Part shown: in pieces, positions 45,179-55,411 of the stretch
Numbering within the stretch: position 1 is the stretch's first letter
Layout: each line of letters starts with the position of its first letter
DNA from: Aquilaria yunnanensis
Lineage: Eukaryota > Streptophyta > Magnoliopsida > Malvales > Thymelaeaceae
Assembly: GCA_039654915.1 (NCBI GenBank)
Contig: CM077597.1
Location: forward strand, 31,842,001-31,906,000
Direction of reading: 5' to 3'
Length of the DNA stretch: 64,000 nt
The notes under the pieces: model-generated
What the model was told of the DNA's origin: nothing
Databases searched by the model: none
The model's input: only the letters and a program-made list of their open reading frames with translations
Program-made: the position numbers and the translations under genes

Positions 45179-47234
45179 AGGTGAAGGTTTTGAGCGGGAA
45201 TTACATTGATTTTGGAAGGTCTCCAAGTTAGATCCAACCTGGCAATTCGCACACACTTTTGAATGACAGGGTATCCTTTGAGTAAACTTGTATCTTTGAG
45301 AGCTTGCCAAAGTGATTTAATAGTAAAAATCTCCTAGATTTAGTCTAGAATCTAGGGTGTGGTCTTTGTTAAATGGACACCTGTTATTCTTTTCTTGTCC
45401 AATAAAAAGATGTAATGTGTGCATTCTACCACTTTTTACCAAAAATTCCATTTTTACATCTGTCTCTCACTCTTTGCCATTACACCATCCATTATTGCCA
45501 TCACATTTTATTTTGTAAATGATGCTACTCGTGGGTGGAAATGAAAGTTAAGGGAGATTTGATTGTAGTGATCTTGAAGGTGCTGCCAAATCTAGTAAAA
45601 AGGATCTCAAATGTTGCACCTCAACTCTCAAAAGGAAGTTCGCAGTGGTTATCAACATCCTTGCAAGAAGTATTGGGTTAGCTTCCAAAGAAGGTAGCTC
45701 TCATATTAAATAGCTTGGGTGGCCTCCCAATTCTCATGAATGCTCAACACAAGAAGAGGTTCTCAGTTCTCCACAACACAAATTCCAAAAATAAAGAAGT
45801 TCATCCCTTCCATCGAAAGACAACAAGGGAAAATTCAAAAGAAAGAAAAGACTGAGAGCAAGTGCGAGCAAGCAAGGCCACTTGAGTCATCTCACTTCAA
45901 GAGGGCTATTAAGCACGTCACAATCATAGCTCACAAAAGAAAAAAGAACAAGGAAAAAGGGCTCAAGTTAAAGCAAAAAAAAGAAAAAAGAAAGAAAAAA
46001 AAAGAAAAAGAAAAGTGAGCTATGGATTCTAGACTGAAAACCTGCAAAGGCGGTTTAGAAGATGGAAGCAACCTTCAAAGCAAGCGTACATAAAGATTAC
46101 GAGAGTTGGGGGGCAACAGATGAGGTCTAACTTCCTGGAAAAGGTAGCAAGTTTGAGGTCATTACTGTTAAGTTTTTCAAGGCAATCAAATCTGCTCATG
46201 AGTGGCATTAAAAGACCCTTCTTTCATACCACTCAAACTTAAATTTCCTCATACCTAACATTTTCCTCTCGATATCATTCTCATTCAGTTAAAAGGCTAT
46301 CATTGTAAAACCTATTTCTACCTTTTTGCCTTGTGCATTTTATGTCTTTGAGTTGGAAAGGGGAAGAATAACAGGACATTTTAATCAAAAAACAAAGACC
46401 GTAAGTTATTTTGTCAAGCTTTGCAAATTGATGAAAGTTTTTCTTTAAGGCCAAACCATTATTCATCAATGTGTGCGGACTTAAAAATGAGGAGATAGCT
46501 TGAGACTTTCTTTAAGAAGATGTGGTTCTTGCAAGAGAAATTCATGATCAAGTGCCATCACAAAGGGCTAGAAAATGCATGATCTTTATGAATCAAAGGG
46601 AGATGTACCTTCATCCACATAGACACCATATTCAGGGGGGTAAAGTAATCTCTACGGAGTACAAGGAGAGTGCTACCAGCAAAGAAGTTCAATAGACAAA
46701 GGGGCAAGTTTTATGGATCAGAAATTGAGTCCAAGGAAGATCAATCATTCATACGATAACATAGGGATGAGCAAGCGCCAGCACAGCCACAAGAAAAGGA
46801 AGAGACCAATAAGACTAAAAGTTGAGCCTTCAAATGGTATAAAATCCATGGTGAGGCAAGGAGGAGTTCAAAATAACTGAAGGAAAAGAACCACAAAAGG
46901 TAATGTTGAAGGGAACATAGAATTCACTCATGCATCATGGCTTTCATCAAAGTCATTCTAAAACTACAAAGATTAAGAAGCATGCATCATAAGCATCATC
47001 ATATCATTTCCATCATGCTTTTATCACAAGCAGGTTTCAATGAAGCTTGGTGCAAGCATCAAAATAAGAATTCAGTCCAAGCACATCCAGGGGGAGACAT
47101 TTTGGACAAGGGAAAAAAAAGAAGTGTTTCAATCAAATCTGCCAAGAGTTAGAGGCTACAACTTCTCAATATCATCTGAGTGAAGGAAGTTTTACAGTCC
47201 AGGTACATTCACACAAATTGAGATCAAACGTAAT
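45179..47234 (+). other. Element H post-gag noncoding region
   Basis: Where pol should be, no protease, RT, RNase H or integrase motif can be found in any frame. A lysine-rich frame at 45740-46018 comes from A-rich simple sequence. The region looks like a long 3' untranslated segment. Confidence 0.65.
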
Positions 47235-47900
47235 TTGAGTTGAATCGAGGTTTCAAAAAAAGGATAATTCTCTTCCTCGTAACTTGGGTTAAACCGAGGT
47301 TCTAAATGAGAAGGGTTTCTCTACCTCGTAATATTTAAAGAAGAGCTAAATCGAGGTTTCAAAGAGAAGGCAATTCTCTGCCTCGTAACTTAGGACAAAC
47401 CGAGGTTCTACAAGAGAAGGGTTTCTCTACCTCGTCACATCTAAAGGAAAGTCAAACCGAGGTTCTAAATGAGAAGGGTTTCTCAACCTCGTCACATTCA
47501 AAGGAAGGCTAAACCGAGGTTCCAATGAGAAGGGTCTCTCTACCTCGTCACATTCAAGGGAAAGCTAAACCGAGGTTCCAACGAGAAGGGTTTCTCTACC
47601 TCGTCACATTCAAGGGAAAGCTAAATCGAGGTCCCAACGAGAAGGGTTTCTCTACCTTGTCACATTCAAGGGAAAGCTAAACCGAGGTTCCAACGAGAAG
47701 GGTTTCTCTACCTCGTCACATTCAGGGGAAAGCTAAACCGAGGTTCCAACGAGAAGGGTTTCTCTACCTCGTCACATTCAAGGGAAAGAAAAAGTCGATG
47801 TTCCGAAGAGAAGGTAATTCTCTTCCTCATAATTTGAGTCAAACGTGGTTTTAAATGAGAAAGGTTTCTTTACATCATCACACCCACTGCAAGGTTAAAC
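47235..47900 (+). repeat. 56-bp hairpin minisatellite array (about 12 units)
   Basis: About a dozen head-to-tail units. The five most alike (47515-47790) have a 56-base period; the edges are more diverged. Each unit carries an inverted repeat: CGAGGT ... GAGAA-GGG-TTTCTC ... ACCTCG, so every unit can fold into a hairpin. Flanking units keep the dyad even where the sequence has changed. Confidence 0.92.
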
Positions 47901-48475
47901 TAAGTTTTCAAAGATCGAAATCTAGGTAAGTTTTCGCCATCAAAGAAATCATGGTTTATTTTCACGATGGGGGGCATATTTGAGAGATGGGCATCCAAAG
48001 TTGTCATACCATTTTTCAAAGCAATTTTATCTTATTTGGACGGTCATTCTCAAAGCTCATTTTAAGGTATTTGAAGATAGTTTCAACTCTTAAAGTTTTC
48101 TTCAGCTTTTTGGGGTTTACTCATTTTGTGGAATCTTCGGTTCTCTTAAGATTCACTCATTTCATGGAATCTTTGGCTTTCTCAAAATTCACTCATGTCA
48201 TAAAATTTCAAATTTTGAATTCACCCATGTTGGAAATTCACACTTTTGATGAAATTATGCTCAGAAATCTTTGATTGAGATAACAAGGAGGGTTCTTATA
48301 TCTCAATATCAAAGCTAAACTGAGGCTTCAAAGAGAAAGCAATTCTTTTCCTCATGAATCAAGTCAAACAGAGGTTTTTAAATGAGAAAGGTTTCTCTAC
48401 CTTATCACATCTAAAACAAGGATAATCCAAATTTTCAAAAGCAAAGTCATTCTTTTTCTCATAGTATGGAATAAA
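47901..48475 (+). other. Spacer between hairpin arrays
   Basis: Contains weaker, irregular repeats of an ATTCACTCATTT-GGAATCTT type (48110-48260) and a decayed unit of the first array at about 48310-48410. No gene. Confidence 0.5.
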
Positions 48476-48870
48476 TTGGAGGTGGTAAAGAGCCAGAGTG
48501 CTCTACCTCAAGCATTTTTGGAGGTGGTAAAGAGTCAGGGTACTCTACCTCAGGCATTTTTAGAGATGGTAAAGAGTCAGGGTGCTCTACCTCAAGCATT
48601 TGGAGGAGGTAAAGAGCCAGAATGCTCTACCTCAAGCATTTTCAGAGGTGGTAAAGAGTCGGGGTGCTCTACCTCAAAGAAATTTAGAGGTGGTAAAGAG
48701 ACAGGGTTCTCTACCTTAAGAGTCATCAGAGGTGGTAAAGAGTCAGGGTACTCTACCTTAAATAAATTTAGAGGTTGTAAGAGACGGTGTTCTCTACCTT
48801 GAAGGCTACAAGATGTGGTAAAGAGAAGGTTCTCTACCTCTTAGATCATGGTGGGAGAGAGTTCTCTACC
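48476..48870 (+). repeat. ~42-bp hairpin minisatellite array (about 9 units)
   Basis: Units of 40-43 bases built on GAGGTGGTAAAGAG ... CTCTACCTC, again a dyad with arms GAGGT/ACCTC and AGAG/CTCT around a TCAGGGT-type loop. The unit differs from the 56-bp array, but the plan is the same. Confidence 0.9.
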
Positions 48871-48879
48871 AAAGTTAAC

Positions 48880-49380
48880 AATGAGAGAAAATTTTCTCTC
48901 TTCTATAGAAAGGTTTCTATAGAGACAAGGGTGAGGAAGGTTCCTTAACCCATCAACAAAAGAGGAAAGAGTTTTCCTCTTAGGTTTGGAAGCAATTGGA
49001 AGGTTTTTATTGCGAAAAGCCTAGGAAAGTTCCTAGACTTGGTAAATAGGGAGGAAAGAGTTTTTCTCCCTAAATTCTTATACGATAGGAAGGTTCTTAT
49101 CGTAGAGGTACTAAGGAAGGTTCCTTAACCTCACAAAGAAGAAAAAGGTTTTTCTTCTTAGATTTGGAAGCAATAGGAGAGTTCTTATTGCAAAACGCTA
49201 GGAAAGTTCCTAGGCCTGGTAATGAAGGAGGAAAGGGTTTTACTCCTTAGATTCCTAAACGATAGGAAGGTTTCTAACATAGAGGTAGCGGGGAAGGTCC
49301 TTCAGGCTCAAAGAGGAGGAGAAGAAGGTTTTTCTCCTCAAGGTTTTTGGCGGTGGGGAAGGCTCTCATTGTCTAGGTAG
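48880..49380 (+). repeat. Higher-order hairpin repeat, ~179-bp period
   Basis: A series of small palindromes, each with an AAGGTT- or AAGAGTTT-type centre: GGAAGGTTCC, GAGGAAAGAGTTTTCCTC, AGCAAT...ATTGC, TAGGAAAGTTCCTA, GATAGGAAGGTTCTTATC. The ordered set repeats with a period of about 179 bases (for example, TAGGTTTGGA at 48981 and TAGATTTGGA at 49160), giving a little over two copies. Confidence 0.85.
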
Positions 49381-49433
49381 GGCCGGACAAAATTTGGTAA
49401 TGGCTTTGCATGCGTCATATTCTATGAGACATG

Positions 49434-49442
49434 CAAAGGGGG
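49434..49442 (+). promoter_or_regulatory. Element H polypurine tract
   Basis: AAAGGGGGG a few bases before the 3' LTR start TGTTGACATCC at 49448. Confidence 0.8.
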
Positions 49443-49447
49443 GTAGC

Positions 49448-50858
49448 TGTTGACATCCAATTTTGTCCGGGAACTAACTTTTGTTTAAATTCTAGGCTAA
49501 GAAAATTAGTTTAGGAATATTTTAATTTTTTATAGGGGCATTTTAGTCTTCTTTAGGTAATTATTGATTTTTGGATCATTTAAGGTAAAGATAGAAATTA
49601 ATTTAGTTAGGCACAAATTTGGAGTCTTAGAAGTGTTGTAGGGTCAATTTGGGAAAAAGAGAAAGTTTGGGAGAAAACGGGAGATTTTTAGAAAATTTTG
49701 AGTAAAATTCAAAGGTTTAGGTCAAATCTGTCAATTTTAGAAAGTTTGAGCCAAATCTGGCAATTTTGTGGGATTTCAGAAAAATCTGGGACTTTTGCAA
49801 AGTTTTGGGCTAATCTGACAATTCCTGAAAATTTTGGTTCAGAGTGAAATTCGCACAGAATTTAGGACTTGAATCAGAATTTTGACCAAAATCCTAAAAA
49901 ATTGAATTCGGATCAATTTAAACAAGGAAAACCTAGTTAATCTCGCTTAGGACTCTCTAGTGTAAATATGGGACACTATTGGCTCGAGAGAGGGGGGAGA
50001 GGAAACGAAGCCCTAAGCTCGTAGTCTCAAAAAAAAAAGAAAGAGAAAACCACAGTCAAAACCCCTGCCTTTCCCTCCTTCTTCCCAGAAAACCTAATCC
50101 TTTTTCCTCTGCCGCCGCCAACCTCAGGTCTCCCCTTTCCGTTCCGATTCGCCGCTGTTTCGTTCTCCCCATCCCCCTCTCTCTCAGGTTTGCCTCCGCT
50201 AGCGTCACCCCCTCCCGTCACCATCACCGTCACTGCTCCAGCCACTGTCCCCAAGCTCATCCTGCCTCCGTCGCGGCGTGTTCTCTCATGTTCCACCGTC
50301 GCTTACCCGACGCCACCACTCCAGCGTTTAGTTTATTTTATTCTTTTTAAATTACCTCAGTCATCTTTTATCTTTATGCGATTTAGTTTTAGGATCTCAT
50401 AATGTGTCTTAGAATAAATAATAATTAGTTCTTTATTTGCTTAGATTTTATTTATTTTCCTCATTATCTAGAAATTAGCAAGAAATCAAATGAAGATAAC
50501 CCTTTTTATATTTTTTACTTGACATTTATTTTTCAAGAAATCTGTTCTCGGTGGTTTGATAAAATCCCGAGGCGGATTATGTATTCCATATTCGGTTGAT
50601 CTGATAAGATCCCCGGTTTGGAATTAAAAATTAAATAAAATTCACAAAAAGTCACTTTAGATCAAATATTAGGTCAGGAAATAAATAGTTGGGAAAAGAC
50701 GAAACTAAACCCCATGGTACCAATTTCCGAGCGCTTTAATAGGGTTATTTTAGCGTAACCGACTCACGATCTTAGAATCTCTCGCAGACCATATTTCAGG
50801 TGTCCAATCGACCTAGGAAAATTGATTGATGGTGACTCCTAAAAATCACGTTGCTACA
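49448..50858 (+). repeat. Element H 3' LTR (1411 bp, internally deleted)
   Basis: Same ends as the 5' LTR, but it lacks the block equivalent to 40291-40657. The join lies at about 50330. The TATA box reads TGTAAATA here instead of TATAAATA. Confidence 0.95.
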
Positions 50859-50863
50859 GTACC

Positions 50864-53800
50864 CCTAAATTTTTTTAAAATTGATTGGATAAAGGGATCT
50901 AACAGCCTTACCTAAAAAGCAGAAGATTGAAGGATAATAAAGTATTTCCCAGTAACAGCTTAAGAATAACCAAGTTTAAAGGAATAATGACTAAAAGATG
51001 AGCCAACCCAAGAAATTACATCAACACCTGTTAAAGAGCTTAGAGGAGACAAAAATGAATTCTATTAATTATCCAAGGAGGAAAAAAAAAAAGATGAAGG
51101 AGATCACAACTCCAAGAATCCTAGGTAGGATTAGATAGATCTATAATTGTTAGCCGAGAAAATAAAGGATCTAGGGGCAAAATTGGTTTAGGTAACCAAC
51201 CAGAATAGAAGGAATCCAGCGATCCTCCCAAGTATTAATCATTTGCCTGTTTCCAATATACCATATCAGGTTTGGGAGTAAAAGATCCTTGCCCTAAAGT
51301 AAACTTCGCTAGATACCCAATGAGTTACTATTTGACTTGATTAACCAAATAGATTTAGACGAAGCAAACTTGGCAATCAGAACTTGTCAGACCAAGGAGT
51401 CTTTTGGACTAAAAAATAAACGCCATAAAGTCTTAGCTAAGAGTGCATGATTAAACAATCTAAGATCTTTAATATCTAAGCCTTTAAAGCCATTCAGCAG
51501 AAATAAAATACCTTTGGGTTTCAAATGAATGCCTTTTCGAGAATAGTAACTAGACCACCAGAATTTGGTAATGGTTTTCGATAAAACATCCAACATAGTG
51601 ACAGGAATTTTGAAAAGATACATAATGCATATAAGAAGGGAAGATAGAATGAAATTAATGAGAGTTAATGTACCCTCACTATCAAGAAGCTTCTATTTCC
51701 AACTCATTAACTTTGCCCTAACCTTGTTTGCTAGAAATTGAAAGGATGATGACTTAGACATGTATTGGCATAATGGAATGCCCAAATAGTGTTGTATGTA
51801 ATGATTAATTTGGATTGGAAGGATATTGCAGAGATTAACTTAGAGATCTAGGCCCACATTTTTACCAAACATCCATTCTAATTTGTGAAAATTTATTTCC
51901 TGACTAGAAGAACTTCTATACAAATTTAATGCATCTTTAAGAACATGAACACTCTGGGTAGAAGGTTTGAAGAAAATTAGATAGGCATCTATAAAGAACA
52001 GATGATTTATGGTTGGACCATTTTGACTAGCTTTAATGCTAAGAAAAGAATGTTAAGATTAAAGATAGTTGAGATGGCTAGAGAAGGCTATAGCACAGGG
52101 AATAAAAAAATATGGAGAAATGGGGTGTCCCTATCTGATGCCAAGAAGAAGACAAGACTAGTCAGTTGTGTTGCCCTTAATAAGAACAGAATAAAAAATA
52201 ATAGAAATACATTGCGTGAAAAATTGAATCCAAGAATTAGGGAATTCCATTTTTTGAAGGACCTTTTCTATGAATGACCACCTCATCTTATCAAAGGCCT
52301 TCCTCATATCCAACTTAAGGGCTACTTTATGACCTCATGGTCCATTCATCTTATGGGTCCTTTTTGATGGCATGCATGAGTTGTTAGACCAATATAGTAT
52401 TATCTTGAATAGACCAGCTAGGGACAAAAACATTTTGGTATTCAGAAACTAGTGAGCCAATTAACCAAAATTTTTGCATGACTTTATAAAGGGTATTAAA
52501 GAAGCTAATGGGTCTTAGATCATCCACTATTCTGACCTCTGAATTCTTAGGAATTAAAGTGATAAAGGTTTGATTAATTTGTCAGAAAAGGAATCCTTCA
52601 TTAAAAAAAAAAAGAGGATTGCACTTGTAACCTGATCCCCCCATAATGTGCCAATATTTTTTAAAAATTATTGGCTATAAACCATCTAGACCAGGGGCTT
52701 TAAAGTTTCCTAACTCAAAGATAGCCTGTTTGACCTTTTAGGCAAAGAAATGGTGTAACAAAGACCTTTTATGAGAATCAAAAAAGGTTCAAGAAACATG
52801 AGAACAAATAATATCCTGGCCTACTTTAGAAGGGGGTTAGGAATAAGGATTTAAAGGCTCCGGATTATGGCATCTTATACCATGCTCCTCAAAAAAAGCC
52901 ATATCCCTGAATTATCCTAGATGGCAATGATCCCGTTCCTCATATTTCTTATCTTTGTAGAAATATTAAAAAACTTTGTCCCCCCAAGCTAACCACTTTA
53001 TTCTAGATTCTGGGCCCACAAGTGCTCCTGATCCACTAATAGTGAGATCTTGGATGAGGTCATTATTGTTGGTGATATCCATTTGGGCTTGCGCCAGATG
53101 ATGTTCATTGGTCACAATTTTTTGGTGAATATTTCCAATAGATTCTTTTTTCCAGATTCTTAATAAGGGGACTATTTTGGAGCACTTATTCACAACTATA
53201 AACATCCCAGAGCCCGAGCAAGGGTCTGCCAGATCTGCTTAATTAATTTCTCACATTTTGTGTAATGAAGCCAAAAGGTTTCAAAGTGATGAGGTCAATG
53301 GTAGAACCCAAAAGTGGAATTAGTTCCCAAAGAGACAGGAGCATGGTTAGATCTTACAATTGTTAAATTTAATAATTTATGGTTTGGAATAGTCATAAGC
53401 CAATCTTCATTACAAAAAGCTTTATCCAACCTTCATAATTTTCACTATCATCAATTTGACCATTAATCCATGTAAACTTAGGACCATGACAAGGAATCAG
53501 AATCAATTGGGAGTCAGATAAGAATGTTTGAAGAAACTCCGCACCTAAGAAGACTAAAGATTGTGGACCAGTTTTTTCAGTTTAGGATAGAACTTCATTA
53601 GAGTCCCCAATAAGGATAGTAAGCCCCAGATACTGACCAACTACCAAGGAAATTTTATTTCAAATGGCTTCCCAATAATGAACCTTGGGATGGCTATATA
53701 TACAAGCTCAATATCAAAATCTACCAGCTCATCATGAAAAGTGCACAAAACAAAGTGGGCATCATAATACAGAGGAATAAAATGCAAGCCACCATTGCGC

Positions 53801-54305
53801 CCTATAGCATCAACAAAAGTGAAGTATGAATAACCTAAAGAAGCTAAGATAGAGACATAAAGTTTCCGGGTAGCTTGGACTCCATAATATATACTAGGTT
53901 AGGCCAGGTTTGGTTAATTAAAGACCAAAGGTGATGAATTGACATGGGTCAACCTAGCCCATGGCAGGTAAAGCTCAAACATTTCATGGTATTGAGGGAG
54001 TTTGAATCCTGTCAAACTCTAAAATGTGCCACTTTAATGTTTCCCTCTAAATGGTGGGAAAATGATTTCAATACACCAGATTCACTTAGGCCTAAAGAAA
54101 TTCCATATCTTGTTCATTCTAATCCAAGGGGAACAATCAAGGATGGCAATAAAGACTCGATTAAAACCAAATCAGTAGAGACTGACTTCATTTTAAAAGA
54201 GGAACGATGAGCCTTCTTGGGTGTCATGGTGAACCCCTTTAAATGATCTTTTTTAAGAAGACCAAACCATTCTAAGGCATTTCCATTACTACTAGAATTA
54301 GACAA
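50864..54305 (-). pseudogene. LINE ORF2: endonuclease and reverse transcriptase
   Basis: Read leftward. Endonuclease end near 53480-53270 (LIPCHGPKFTWINGQIDD, KLDKAFCNEDWLMTIPNH). Linker at 53205-52966. RT from about 52740: FKAPGLDGL, ALKLDMRKAFDKMRWSFIEK (catalytic aspartate of motif A), GIRQGHPISPYF-like motif B, and FFIDAYLIF where the FADD box should be (second aspartate lost). The RT C-terminus at 51623-51387 reads KTITKFWWSSYYSRKGIH and GLDIKDLRLFNHALLAKTLW. Many stops are present. The LINE continues at 39410 beyond element H. Its upstream end is cut by element I at 54306. Confidence 0.85.
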
Positions 54306-54848
54306 TGCCAGGAGGAGTCAACTTTTTGCCCATGTTTGTGGCCAATTTGGCGTCCTTGGGTTTATCCGGTATCCGAGGTCAACATGGTTGGCTTCCTAGA
54401 AAGTTTTCTTGAAATTGTGGCAAGCCTAAAAGAAACCAAAAAAGAAGGGCAAGAGGGATCCCTAGAGTGTTTCCAAGGAGAGATTCTCTGATGCCCAAGT
54501 TAGTGAATGATTTAGAAAAGGGTAAATAGGATGCTTAGCAAGAATCCTACACCTGGGGCTTGGGGATGTTCCTTTTATAAGAGGCCTGGAGGACTAAGGT
54601 GCTTTAAGAATAACCTAAATCAACTGTCCATGTGTCTGGTAAGATTCGAGCTCAGGGGTTCCTTTTCCCCCAACAACCTCTGCAGCCAGCTATTATCACA
54701 CAGGCACCTCGATTCATCAATCCTTCCTAAACTTCATTTGGCCCAATGTACCTCTATTTTTTGAACGACTCTTCCCAAGTTCTTCAGGGAACCGAGGTTA
54801 TGAGTTCTTTGGGGGAGAAGACTTCGAGGCTCTAGGCCTCAACCATCA
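54306..54848 (-). repeat. Element I 3' LTR (~543 bp)
   Basis: Left edge TGCCAGGAGGAGTC, right edge AACCATCA. Minus-strand TATAAAAG at about 54572-54579. The length matches D's LTRs (548-563), and the minus strand start TGATGGTTG matches D's TGATGGCTG. A purine-rich AAGAGGAAG tract lies just outside. Edges were inferred from one copy only. Confidence 0.6.
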
Positions 54849-55411
54849 TGTGACTTCCTCTTAATAGCTGGTGCGCTCGCAAGTCCATTGGTTCCAAGTG
54901 CTTTCAGTGTTTTCAATTACTTTGGCTCCAATGTTGTTCCCTTTCCTATTGCATCATTTAGGCTTCCCTGCGTTGCATCTGTCAAGGTTATGTTACGTCA
55001 CTTCATTCTGAAGTGTCAATTACACCACTTCAATTGTTGCCAATGACATTGCTCCACAGGCTGCCAACTTAACTTCTTTTTATAGTGCCAATCATTGCCT
55101 CGAGTTGGGGTTTTTAGGTACATGTGTCATTTAGAGATTGGCTTTGCCTGTAACACATGCCTCTTTGAAAAAAAAGTGTATTTTTGACTTTGCACATTTT
55201 TCCATTCAGTGCGACAATTGGGTTACCCTCCTTCAACACTATATATACTCCCCATCCAGTGGAGGACTCACTTCTCCACTTTCACTCTCACTTGCTCTCT
55301 TTTACTCTTGAGCTCTTCTAATTTTGCAGTGAATTTCCAGTGAACTTTCCAGTTTCTTTTACTCATAAGTTGGTCTTGCTCACCATTCCTTTTTTCTTGT
55401 TGAATTAGCAT
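54849..55411 (+). promoter_or_regulatory. Promoter/leader region of element I antisense ORF
   Basis: Noncoding. TATATATA at 55240-55247 followed by a CT-rich leader and ATG at 55412, in the same layout as element B 14379-15108. Confidence 0.5.

Larger units (their letters stand above)
39411..50858 (+). mobile_element. Element H: Ogre-like non-autonomous LTR element (ORF1 + gag, no pol)
   Basis: 11.4-kb insertion into the LINE with perfect target duplication GTACC (39406-39410 and 50859-50863). LTRs are 39411-41190 and 49448-50858. A tRNA-Arg-type primer site, an extra ORF1, gag, a long noncoding region with hairpin repeat arrays, and a polypurine tract follow in order. Protease, RT, RNase H and integrase are all absent. 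LTRs differ at about 2.5% of sites over the first ~560 bases, so this is the youngest dateable insertion here. It must have moved with enzymes supplied by a relative. Confidence 0.9.

Noticed and set aside
45740..46018. Lysine-rich 92-residue protein.
   Set aside because: It arises from an A-rich simple sequence (AAAGAAAAA type), with no domain and no upstream support.
47235..48870. CRISPR array.
   Set aside because: Plant nuclear DNA; the spacers are themselves repeated and no cas genes are present. It is a minisatellite in a retroelement 3' UTR.
51000..51100. A-rich tract as the poly(A) tail of a LINE.
   Set aside because: It lies in the middle of the LINE reverse transcriptase region and is not at a 3' end; no target duplication was seen.
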